Below are positions 5,756 to 11,224 of a stretch of 11,224 nucleotides of DNA, in pieces. The position numbers and the translations under genes were made by a program. The stretch lies in contig JACRHK010000115.1 of NCBI GenBank assembly GCA_016217625.1, forward strand, positions 1 through 11,224, given 5' to 3'. The notes beneath the pieces are model-generated. The model was not told where the DNA came from and did no database searches. It worked only from the letters and a program-made list of their open reading frames with translations. The DNA comes from Nitrospirota bacterium (GTDB lineage: Bacteria > Nitrospirota > RBG-16-64-22 > JACRHK01). The stretch's first letter is position 1; every line of letters begins with the position of its first letter.

Positions 5756-5762
5756 CATCGAC

Positions 5763-6533
5763 TTGGATTTTGTCAGCTTGGCCGAGGCGGCCAACGCAGC
5801 GACCTCCCCCGCGAACGGCACGGTGCTCGACCTCATCTGGAACGCCGGATGGGTCGTCAAAGGGGTGCTCCTCCTCCTGTTGGCCTTTTCCATCCTTTCC
5901 TGGGCCATCATCTTCTACAAGTGGCGCCTGTTCCGCCGGGCCGAGCGGGAGTCGGGACAGTTTCTCCATCTCTTCCGCAAGTCCGCCCGCCTGGACCTGG
6001 TCTATAACGCGACGGCGAATTTTGCCGACAGCCCCCTGGCCCAGGTCTTCCGCGCCGGGTATCTGGAGATGTCGTCGCCCACCAGTGAGGGGCGCAACCG
6101 GGACTGGAACGCCCAGTTGAGCACCGACCTGGGGGGAGCGGCCAACGTGGAACGCTCCCTCCACCGGGCCATCAGCGGGGAGGAGGTCCGCCTGGAGCGC
6201 GCCCTCACCTTCCTGGCGACCACCGGATCCACGACCCCGTTCATCGGGCTCTTCGGGACCGTCTGGGGGATCATGGATTCGTTCCGGAGCATCGGCATCA
6301 CGGGGACGGCGAACCTGGCCGTCGTGGCCCCGGGGATCTCGGAAGCCCTGGTCGCCACCGCGGCCGGATTGGCCGCGGCCATCCCGGCCGTCGTCTTCTA
6401 CAACCACTTCCTCAACCGGAGCCGGCGCATGACCAAGGAGATGGAGACGCTGGCCTCCGAGCTCCTGAGCATTGCCGTGCGGCAACAACCATCCTCCGAG
6501 TCCATCCCGGCGGCCAAGGGAGGGCGATCGTAG
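5763..6533 (+). CDS. tolQ: TolQ, proton-channel subunit of the Tol-Pal system
   Basis: 256 residues, MotA/TolQ/ExbB family. It is an inner-membrane protein that forms the proton-driven stator with TolR and energises TolA. Three hydrophobic segments are visible: about 31-52, 156-176 and 192-214, with a large cytoplasmic loop between the first and second. The family signature TTGSTTPFIGLFGTVWGIMDSF (153-174) and APGISEALVATAAGLAAAIPAVVFYN (189-214) contain the conserved threonines and glycines of the channel. The start is TTG with AAAGGA 7 nt upstream. First gene of the operon, served by the promoter at 5702-5730; tolR begins immediately after its stop. ExbB is excluded by the following tolR-tolA-tolB-pal order. 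Confidence 0.95.
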   Translation: MDFVSLAEAANAATSPANGTVLDLIWNAGWVVKGVLLLLLAFSILSWAIIFYKWRLFRRAERESGQFLHLFRKSARLDLVYNATANFADSPLAQVFRAGYLEMSSPTSEGRNRDWNAQLSTDLGGAANVERSLHRAISGEEVRLERALTFLATTGSTTPFIGLFGTVWGIMDSFRSIGITGTANLAVVAPGISEALVATAAGLAAAIPAVVFYNHFLNRSRRMTKEMETLASELLSIAVRQQPSSESIPAAKGGRS

Positions 6534-6956
6534 ATGGGCATCCCTTCCCTTCGTCGGGCCGCCGCCCGGCCCATGTCCGACATCAACGTGACGCCCCTGG
6601 TCGATGTGATGCTGGTGCTGCTCATCATCTTCATGATCACGGCGCCCATGATGCAGCAGGGGATCGACGTCAACCTCCCCAAGGCGGCCGCGCGCTCCCT
6701 CTCCTCCGAAGAGGAGCGGATCGTGCTGACCATCACGTCGGGGGAGAAGATCTATATCAACAAGAGCCCCATCCGGCTCGAGGACCTCCGGAAGAAGCTG
6801 GCCGCCATCTACGCGGAGCGGACCCACAAGGAGATCTTTCTCCGGGCCGACAAGGACGTCCCCTACGGGTTCGTGGTCCGCGCCATGTCCGAGATCCGGC
6901 AGGCGGGGATCGACCGCCTGGGGATGATTACGGAACCCCCCACCGAACGGCGGTGA
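6534..6956 (+). CDS. tolR: TolR, ExbD/TolR family stator subunit
   Basis: 140 residues. A short cytoplasmic N terminus ends in SDINVTPLVDVMLVLLIIFMI, a single transmembrane helix at about 22-40 with D24 at the position of the essential proton-carrying Asp (D23 in E. coli TolR). The periplasmic domain (about 45-135) contains the typical DLRKKLAAIYAERTHKEIFLRADKDVPYGFVVRAMSEIRQAGIDRLGMIT pattern, here cited only by position 84-133. It works with TolQ to couple proton flow to TolA movement and is thought to contact peptidoglycan. The ATG directly abuts the tolQ stop and the stop overlaps tolA as GTGA, so translation is coupled on both sides. Confidence 0.95.
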   Translation: MGIPSLRRAAARPMSDINVTPLVDVMLVLLIIFMITAPMMQQGIDVNLPKAAARSLSSEEERIVLTITSGEKIYINKSPIRLEDLRKKLAAIYAERTHKEIFLRADKDVPYGFVVRAMSEIRQAGIDRLGMITEPPTERR

Positions 6957-7657
6957 CCTTGAGCAGATGGGAGCAGAACCCGTCGGCGCCGCCCCGGCTG
7001 GGCGCGATGGTCCTGCTCTCGTTGTGCCTCCACCTCTTCCTGGTGGCGGCGGTTGCCGTTTGGCCCCGGCTGGCTCCCAAGCGGACCTACTACTCGCCTC
7101 CCCACATGGTCCAACTGGTGAGCCCGGCCGCCGTGCAGCCCAAGGAGCCCGCGAAGCCGAAGGTCGAGCCGCGGCCGGAGCCCGAGAAGATGCCCAAGAA
7201 GATGGTCGTCAAACCCGAACCGAAGAAAAAAGAGCAGGATCAGCTCAGCCAGGCACTCAAGCGGATCCAGGAGAGGGTCTCCAGCCGCAAGGAGTCCGCG
7301 CGCAAATCCCCCGTCCCCCCGCAGCCCGTCGCCCGGTCCGGGGGCCTCCGGCCCGAGGAAGTCGACCTGCGGTTCAAGCTCTATTACAGCCAGATCTGGG
7401 AGCGGGTGCATGACCAATGGGCGCTTCCCCCGGACTTCCGTCAGAAGAAGGAGATGGAGATCGTCGTCGGGATCCGGATCCGGCGCGACGGGGAGATCGT
7501 CCGGACCTGGGTGGAGAAGGAGTCCGGCAATCAGGTCTTCGACCAGGCGGCCCTCCGCGCCATCGCCAAGGCCAACCCGCTGCCGCCCGTTCCCCGGGAG
7601 CATGCCGAGGAGTATTTTGAGGTGGGGATCCGCTTCACGCCGGAGGATTTCCGGTGA
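6953..7657 (+). CDS. tolA: TolA-like (TonB C-terminal) energy transducer
   Basis: 234 residues. One transmembrane helix at about 17-38 contains S23-x3-H27, the SxxxH pattern by which TolA and TonB contact TolQ/ExbB. A Pro/Lys/Glu-rich periplasmic linker (about 45-130) follows, then a TonB_C/TolA-type C-terminal domain (about 143-234) with WERVHDQWALPPDF, the VVGIRIRRDGEIV strand pair and AALRAIAKANPLPPVP. It spans the periplasm and transmits stator energy to TolB-Pal. It is much shorter than E. coli TolA (421 residues) because the helical middle domain is replaced by the short proline-rich linker. Gene order makes TolA the best name; it could be labelled TonB by a domain search. The GTG start overlaps the tolR stop, and the stop overlaps tolB (both GTGA). 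Confidence 0.88.
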   Translation: MTLSRWEQNPSAPPRLGAMVLLSLCLHLFLVAAVAVWPRLAPKRTYYSPPHMVQLVSPAAVQPKEPAKPKVEPRPEPEKMPKKMVVKPEPKKKEQDQLSQALKRIQERVSSRKESARKSPVPPQPVARSGGLRPEEVDLRFKLYYSQIWERVHDQWALPPDFRQKKEMEIVVGIRIRRDGEIVRTWVEKESGNQVFDQAALRAIAKANPLPPVPREHAEEYFEVGIRFTPEDFR

Positions 7658-8997
7658 TCCTGCGCCTCGCCCTGCTGCTTGCGGCGCTCGCGCTGTTGCC
7701 TGTGGCGCTCCTGGCCCCTGTCCCGTCCCTGTCTGCAGACAGGCAGACGGCAGGCGGGAAGGTCTACCTCGACATCCACGACCCCAATGTCCGGAAACTC
7801 CCCATCGCCCTGCCGGCCTTCTTCAACACGGGGACGCGGGAGGGGGCGCCGCTGGGGGAGGAGATCGCCCAGGTCCTTCGGGAGGACCTGAAGTTCTCGG
7901 GCCTCTTCGACGTCCTCAACTCGGAGATGTATCTGGAGGACCCGAAAAAGCCGGCCCTCACACGCGAGGCGATCGCCTTCGATGCCTGGCGCACGATTAA
8001 AGCCGACGCGCTCGTCAAGGGGAAGTATCAGGCGGCCGGCGGGCAACTGGAGACGGAAGCCCGCCTCTTTGACGTGCTCCACGAGCGGATGCTCACGGGG
8101 AAGCAGTACACGGGCGAGGCGAAAGACCTCCGCCGGATGGCCCACCGCTTTGCCAACGAGGTGCTCCGCGTCTTCACCGAGGAGCCCGGCGTTTTCGACA
8201 CGCAGATCGCCTTTGCCTCCGGCCCCGCCGGGCAGAAGGATCTCTACCGGATGGACTACGACGGCCACAACCTCCGGAAGATGACGGCGGAAGGCACGAT
8301 CAACACGCTCCCCTCCTGGGCGCCCGACGGGGAGAGCCTGCTGTTCACGTCGTATAAGTGGCGCAACCCCGATCTGTACCGCCTGAGCCTCAGGGACCTG
8401 AAGGCCAGGGAGGTCTCCACCCGGCCCGGGATGAACACGGGCGGGGTCTGGTCGCCGAAAGGGGACAAGATTGCCCTCACGCTCAGCAAAGACGGGGACC
8501 CCGAGATCTACCTGATGGCGCCGGACGGCTCCGGGCTTCAGCGGCTGACGCAGCACCGGGGGATCGACGTCTCCCCCACCTGGTCTCCCGACGGCCGCCG
8601 GATCGCCTTCGTCTCCGACCGGACGGGGGGGCCGCAGGTCTATCTCATGGATGCCTCGGGGGGGGACGTCCACCGCCTCACGTTCCAGGGGAACTATAAT
8701 ACGTCGCCCGCCTGGTCGCCCCGGGGGGATCGGATCGCATTCGTCTCGAGGGTGGGGGGGACGTTCCATATCTTTCTCATCGCCCCCGACGGGAACCACC
8801 TCCAGCAGCTCACCACCGCCGGCAACAACGAAGATCCGGCCTGGTCGCCCGACGGACGGTTCCTGGCCTTCAGCTCCAGCCGGGACGGGCGGTACCAGAT
8901 CTACCTCATGAACGCGAACGGAGCGAACCAGAAGCGGGTTACCTCGCTCCGGGGGGACAGCCGCCACCCGGCGTGGGGGCCGAGACCGAAGGGTTAG
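7654..8997 (+). CDS. tolB: TolB, periplasmic beta-propeller of the Tol-Pal system
   Basis: 447 residues. A Leu/Ala-rich signal peptide (1 to about 28, probable cleavage after LSA) precedes the N-terminal TolB domain (about 36-175) and a beta-propeller (about 188-445) built from repeats of the type SPxWSPDGxxIAFxSxxxGxxxIYLM, seen at about residues 224, 267, 309, 353 and 396 and closed by HPAWGP. TolB binds Pal and TolA in the periplasm and controls Pal's access to peptidoglycan. The GTG start overlaps the tolA stop by 4 nt. Oddity: a CCTGTCTGCAGACAGG palindrome (7728-7743) encodes residues 25-30, exactly across the predicted cleavage site. The stop is followed by the GAGCAAT array rather than directly by pal. 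Confidence 0.96.
   Translation: MILRLALLLAALALLPVALLAPVPSLSADRQTAGGKVYLDIHDPNVRKLPIALPAFFNTGTREGAPLGEEIAQVLREDLKFSGLFDVLNSEMYLEDPKKPALTREAIAFDAWRTIKADALVKGKYQAAGGQLETEARLFDVLHERMLTGKQYTGEAKDLRRMAHRFANEVLRVFTEEPGVFDTQIAFASGPAGQKDLYRMDYDGHNLRKMTAEGTINTLPSWAPDGESLLFTSYKWRNPDLYRLSLRDLKAREVSTRPGMNTGGVWSPKGDKIALTLSKDGDPEIYLMAPDGSGLQRLTQHRGIDVSPTWSPDGRRIAFVSDRTGGPQVYLMDASGGDVHRLTFQGNYNTSPAWSPRGDRIAFVSRVGGTFHIFLIAPDGNHLQQLTTAGNNEDPAWSPDGRFLAFSSSRDGRYQIYLMNANGANQKRVTSLRGDSRHPAWGPRPKG
7728..7743. repeat. Palindrome embedded in the tolB signal-peptide region
   Basis: CCTGTCTGCAGACAGG is a perfect 16-bp palindrome, continued by CAGACGGCAGG (7744-7754). It shares the CCTGYCTGC/GCAGRCAGG wording of the 20-bp palindrome at 2-21. 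It is read in frame as S-L-S-A-D-R, so a dispersed palindromic element may have been absorbed into the gene. Confidence 0.7.
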
Positions 8998-9001
8998 AAG
9001 G

Positions 9002-9081
9002 GAGCAATGAGCAATGAGCAATGAGCAATGAGCAATGAGCAATGAGCAATGAGCAATGAGCAATGAGCAATGAGCAATGAG
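9002..9081 (+). repeat. GAGCAAT perfect tandem array, 11 copies, tolB/pal gap
   Basis: Eleven identical, uninterrupted 7-nt units (9002-9078) plus a partial GAG. Unlike the other arrays it has no degenerate copies and no inverted arm. Each unit contains ATGA, so there is an ATG every 7 nt (9007, 9014 ... 9077) and each opens a five-codon frame MSNEQ ending at a TGA that overlaps the ATG two units on. The last ATG (9077) is in frame with pal. Perfect identity suggests recent slippage expansion, so copy number may vary between strains. Confidence 0.95.
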
Positions 9082-9100
9082 AACCACCACGTCTTTGATG

Positions 9101-9111
9101 AAAGGAGGTGA
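9101..9111 (+). promoter_or_regulatory. Strong ribosome-binding site of pal
   Basis: AAAGGAGGTGA lies 7 nt before the ATG at 9119. This near-perfect anti-16S match decides for the 9119 start over the in-frame ATG at 9077 inside the GAGCAAT array. Confidence 0.9.
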
Positions 9112-9118
9112 ACGACTG

Positions 9119-9637
9119 ATGAAACGATTCTCATATGGGTGGCTAGCCGTCCTCCTGGTCCTGCCCCTGCTGTGGGGGTGCGCGGAGGAGCCGGTCAAGC
9201 CGGATGCCCAGCCCGCTCCCGGCACTAAAGAGCTGACAGATGCCGACAAGATGAGGGAGAAGGGATTGGAAGGGGAGCGGATCGCCAAAGTCATGGAGGA
9301 GCCCGCGCTCAAGGACATCTACTTCGACTACGACAAGTCCGATATCCGGGGGGATGCCAAGGCGGTCCTCCGGGAGAACGCGGCCTGGTTGAAGCAGAAC
9401 CCGAAGGCCCTCATCCAGATCGAGGGGCACTGCGACGAGCGGGGGACCAACGAATACAACATGGCCCTGGGCGACCGCCGGGCCCGCGCGACGAAGGACT
9501 ACCTGAGCCGGCTCGGGATCAGCGGCAAGCGGATCGCCACCGTGAGCTTCGGCGAGGAGAAACCGGTCTGCACTCAGCAGTCGGAAGCGTGCTGGGCCAA
9601 GAACCGCCGGGCGCACTTCGTCCAGGTGGCGAAATAG
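9119..9637 (+). CDS. pal: Pal, peptidoglycan-associated lipoprotein
   Basis: 172 residues. A lipoprotein signal peptide ends in LLWGC with lipidated C21, followed by E23-E24 rather than Asp at +2, consistent with outer-membrane sorting. A flexible linker (25-65) leads to an OmpA-like domain (about 66-172): IYFDYDKSDI, IEGHCDERGTNEYN and ALGDRRARATKDYL hold the residues that bind the diaminopimelate of peptidoglycan. It anchors the outer membrane to the wall and partners TolB. Start at 9119 is fixed by AAAGGAGGTGA; a start at 9077 would put 14 charged/polar residues before the signal peptide. Two C-terminal cysteines (C151, C158) could form a disulphide, common in bacterial Pal. Separated from tolB by the GAGCAAT array. 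Confidence 0.96.
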   Translation: MKRFSYGWLAVLLVLPLLWGCAEEPVKPDAQPAPGTKELTDADKMREKGLEGERIAKVMEEPALKDIYFDYDKSDIRGDAKAVLRENAAWLKQNPKALIQIEGHCDERGTNEYNMALGDRRARATKDYLSRLGISGKRIATVSFGEEKPVCTQQSEACWAKNRRAHFVQVAK

Positions 9638-9660
9638 CGGGCGAGGGGTGGGGAGTGAGG

Positions 9661-9725
9661 GGAAAAAGTCAATAAGTCAATGAGTCAATAGGTCATTAAG
9701 TAAATATTGACTCATTGACTCATTC
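9661..9725. repeat. GTCAATNN 8-nt word array with 16-bp perfect stem, pal/cpoB gap
   Basis: Five 8-nt words GTCAATAA, GTCAATGA, GTCAATAG, GTCATTAA and GTAAATAT (9668-9707) are followed by TGACTCAT twice (9708-9723). AGTCAATGAGTCAATA (9675-9690) pairs perfectly with TATTGACTCATTGACT (9705-9720) around a 14-nt loop. It is a strong stem in the mRNA, AT-rich and without a T-tract, so it may be an attenuator or RNA-stability element rather than a terminator. The rest of the gap (9638-9660 and 9726-9784) is G-rich then C-rich and weakly self-complementary, with no gene. Confidence 0.85.
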
Positions 9726-9784
9726 ACCACTCACCAATTACCCCCATTCCTCACCCCTTCACCCATGCGTTGTAGGGAGGGAAG

Positions 9785-10609
9785 ATGGCAAGGAGATGGA
9801 TCGATAGGCCCGGCGCCTTCCTGATAGCGGGGGGGCTACTGGTCCTGGCGGGTTGCGCCACGACGGAGGACGTGGCCGTCGTCCAGCGGGGGCAGGTCCA
9901 GCTCACGCACGAGATAACCCAGCGGGTCGCCAAGCTGGAATCGGGCCAGGAAGAAGTCCGGCGAAACCAGGCCGACCTGGGCGCGAAGATGGACCAGATC
10001 TCCTCCGAGATGCAGGTCCTCACGGGGCGGTTCGAGGAAAGTCGCCACCAGTCGCAGCGCGCCCTCCAGGAGTTCGCTGCCTTGCGCCAGACCCAGGAGC
10101 AGCGTCTGCGGGAGATGGAGCAGAAGATCAAATCCCTCCACGAGCCGCCCGCTTCCCCTACCGGAGGGGCGACGGCGTTTCCGGCTCCCGCGCAAGAGGC
10201 CAAGGAGACGAAGGAGGCCAAACCTCCCGTCAAGAAGTCCCCCGAAGAAATCTACAAGGAGGCGTACGACACGCTCAAGGAAGGGCATCCGGCCGAGGCG
10301 AGGGAACAGTTCAAGAAGTTCCTCAAACTCCACCCGAAATCGGATCTCGCCGACAACGCCCAGTACTGGATCGGCGAGACGCACTACGTCGAGAGGGACT
10401 ACGAGAAAGCCGTCCTCGCCTTTGAGGAGCTGGTCAAGAAGTACCCCAAGGGCGACAAGGTCCCGGGCGCCCTGCTCAAGGAGGCCTACGCGTTCCTCGA
10501 GCTCAAAGACAAATCGAACGCTCGGACGCTCTTGAAGCGCCTGGTCGCCCTCTACCCCAAGTCCGAAGAGGCCGCTCTGGCCAAGAAGAAACTCAAGGAG
10601 CTGAAGTAG
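9785..10609 (+). CDS. cpoB: CpoB/YbgF-like Tol-Pal coordinator, lipoprotein form
   Basis: 274 residues. The signal peptide ends in the lipobox LAGC with C24, so this version is a lipoprotein, whereas E. coli CpoB is soluble and periplasmic. A coiled-coil region (about 32-120, rich in Q/E/R heptads) is followed by a Pro/Ala/Lys linker (121-151) and three TPR-like repeats (about 153-274: EIYKEAYDTLKEGHPAEAREQF, NAQYWIGETHYVERDYEKAV, ALLKEAYAFLELKDKSNART by position). CpoB couples Tol-Pal constriction with peptidoglycan synthesis at the septum. The ATG at 9785 has AGGGAGGGAAG upstream. It follows pal after the 8-nt word array, and its TAG stop shares a base with the GTG start of moaC. Confidence 0.93.
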   Translation: MARRWIDRPGAFLIAGGLLVLAGCATTEDVAVVQRGQVQLTHEITQRVAKLESGQEEVRRNQADLGAKMDQISSEMQVLTGRFEESRHQSQRALQEFAALRQTQEQRLREMEQKIKSLHEPPASPTGGATAFPAPAQEAKETKEAKPPVKKSPEEIYKEAYDTLKEGHPAEAREQFKKFLKLHPKSDLADNAQYWIGETHYVERDYEKAVLAFEELVKKYPKGDKVPGALLKEAYAFLELKDKSNARTLLKRLVALYPKSEEAALAKKKLKELK

Positions 10610-11124
10610 TGGCCCGGTTCTCCCACCTCGATGCCGCCGGCCGGGCGCAGATGGTCGACGTGGGGAAAAAGGCCGACACGGAGCGGGAGGCCGTGGCTTG
10701 CGGCGCCGTGACGATGCGCCCCTCCACCGCCCGCCGGATCCGGTCCATGGCGATCGCCAAGGGGGACGTGCTGGGCGTGGCGCGCGTGGCGGCCATCCAG
10801 GGGGCCAAGGAGACCTCGCGGATCATCCCCTTGTGCCACCCGCTGTCTCTAACCGGCATCGATGTGCAGCTTGGGGTGGACGCGAGGCGGGGCCGGGTCG
10901 CCATCGAGGCGCGGGTCCGCACCGTGGGGAAAACCGGCGTGGAAATGGCAGCCCTCACGGCCGTGGCGGCGGCCGCCCTGGCGATCTACGATATGTGCAA
11001 GGCCGTGGACCGGGAGATGGTCATCGGCGAGATCTGTCTCGTGGAGAAGCGGGGAGGGCGGAGCGGAACGTATAAACGAAGGGAATTGCAAAATGCAGAT
11101 TGCAAAATGAAAAATGCAAAATGA
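10609..11124 (+). CDS. moaC: MoaC, cyclic pyranopterin monophosphate synthase
   Basis: 171 residues. MoaC converts 3',8-cyclo-7,8-dihydro-GTP (from MoaA) into cPMP, the first stable intermediate of molybdenum cofactor synthesis, in the cytoplasm. It aligns almost gap-free with E. coli MoaC: FSHLDAAGRAQMVDV, K51 in AKGDVLGVARVAAIQ, IIPLCHPL with H77, GKTGVEM with E112, and YDMCKAVD with D128 and K131. The familiar VEMEAL block reads VEMAAL here, so position 114 is Ala instead of Glu. The GTG start shares its G with the cpoB TAG stop, so it rides on the tol-pal transcript. The last 13 residues are encoded by an AATTGCA/AAATGCA word array that also supplies the stop codon. Confidence 0.94.
   Translation: MARFSHLDAAGRAQMVDVGKKADTEREAVACGAVTMRPSTARRIRSMAIAKGDVLGVARVAAIQGAKETSRIIPLCHPLSLTGIDVQLGVDARRGRVAIEARVRTVGKTGVEMAALTAVAAAALAIYDMCKAVDREMVIGEICLVEKRGGRSGTYKRRELQNADCKMKNAK
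11085..11124 (+). repeat. AAATGCA-type 7-nt word array forming the moaC 3' end
   Basis: Six consecutive 7-nt words AATTGCA, AAATGCA, GATTGCA, AAATGAA, AAATGCA, AAATGAA run through the last codons of moaC and across its TGA stop (11122-11124). The word is close to the ATGCAAA unit at 181-187. No inverted arm is present. Confidence 0.8.
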
Positions 11125-11126
11125 AC

Positions 11127-11148
11127 GAGAGCGGCCGCCTCCGCTCTC
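11127..11148 (+). terminator. Stem-loop just after moaC (terminator-like, no T-tract)
   Basis: GAGAGCGG (11127-11134) pairs perfectly with CCGCTCTC (11141-11148) around a 6-nt loop, 2 nt after the moaC stop. It is followed by TCCTCC rather than a T-run, so intrinsic termination is uncertain. A second hairpin CCCCGATG-TC-CATCGGGG follows at 11163-11180. Confidence 0.5.
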
Positions 11149-11189
11149 TCCTCCGGCGCCTGCCCCGATGTCCATCGGGGGAGAGGGAA

Positions 11190-11224
11190 GGCTTGTCCTG
11201 AGCGGCTCGACTGAGCTCGCCGAA
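11190..11224. repeat. Partial dispersed repeat at the right edge
   Basis: The stretch contains TTGTCCTGAGC, GGCTCGACTGAGCTCG and CCGAA. Read on the minus strand it begins TTCGGCGAGCTCAGTCGAG, which resembles the TTCGACAAGCTCAGG-type dispersed repeat I associate with environmental genomes; no search was run. It is cut by the window end. No gene is visible in 11125-11224. Confidence 0.4.

Noticed and set aside
5742..6827. Minus-strand open frame of 361 codons opposite tolQ and tolR.
   Set aside because: Antisense shadow of two well-identified genes, with low-complexity G/R/D-rich sequence.
9002..9081. CRISPR array.
   Set aside because: The 7-nt units are contiguous with no spacers, and no cas genes are present.
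9077..9118. Upstream in-frame ATG start for pal.
   Set aside because: It lies within the GAGCAAT array and would place 14 polar residues before the lipoprotein signal; AAAGGAGGTGA points to 9119.
7531..9318. Minus-strand open frame of 595 codons opposite tolB and pal.
   Set aside because: It is the antisense shadow of GC-rich tolB, runs through the GAGCAAT array as a monotonous repeat, and shows no family motifs.
1..11224. A new defence, mobile or biosynthetic gene system.
   Set aside because: Every supported protein belongs to a well-known housekeeping or envelope family; the unusual content is in the repeats and gaps, not in unknown genes.

Overview
The window is G+C-rich DNA (roughly two thirds G+C by eye) from a Gram-negative bacterium. 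A complete Tol-Pal envelope operon implies an outer membrane. Start-codon use is relaxed (two TTG and four GTG starts), tRNAs and tmRNA carry encoded CCA ends, and co-directional gaps are full of short-word repeat arrays. That combination is familiar from uncultured lineages such as NC10/Methylomirabilota, Rokubacteria, Nitrospirota and the former Deltaproteobacteria, but the sequence alone does not fix the phylum. No prophage, transposase, CRISPR array or defence system is visible.

Left half (minus strand, read from about 5640 down to 97): an smpB promoter, then smpB and ssrA (tmRNA), which form the ribosome-rescue pair; a periplasmic N-acetylmuramoyl-L-alanine amidase (AMIN + Amidase_3); a membrane-anchored GerMN protein; murI (glutamate racemase); rph (RNase PH); rdgB (ITP/XTP pyrophosphatase); tRNA-Pro(TGG) and tRNA-Arg(TCT). 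GerMN-murI-rph-rdgB are overlapping or 2 nt apart and look translationally coupled. They combine peptidoglycan precursor supply and remodelling with RNA 3' trimming and nucleotide-pool cleaning.

Right half (plus strand, 5702 to 11124): a good sigma-70-type promoter drives tolQ-tolR-tolA-tolB-pal-cpoB, the proton-motive-force-driven machine that holds the outer membrane to peptidoglycan and helps constriction. moaC (molybdenum cofactor synthesis) follows, its GTG start overlapping the cpoB stop by 1 nt.

The most unusual feature is what fills the gaps. Almost every non-overlapping co-directional junction (3' of tRNA-Arg, tRNA-Pro/tRNA-Arg, ssrA/amidase, amidase/GerMN, smpB/ssrA, tolB/pal, pal/cpoB, 3' end of moaC) holds a degenerate tandem array of a 6-, 7- or 8-nt word. 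Most have a second, reverse-complementary arm, so they can fold into hairpins. Only the divergent smpB/tolQ promoter gap lacks one. Arrays of the ATGCGGA family begin 1 nt after the CCA ends of tRNA-Pro and of tmRNA. One array supplies the last residues and stop codon of moaC. A related palindrome is embedded in tolB at the predicted signal-peptidase site. MoaC also appears to carry Ala at a position (114) that is Glu in characterised homologues.
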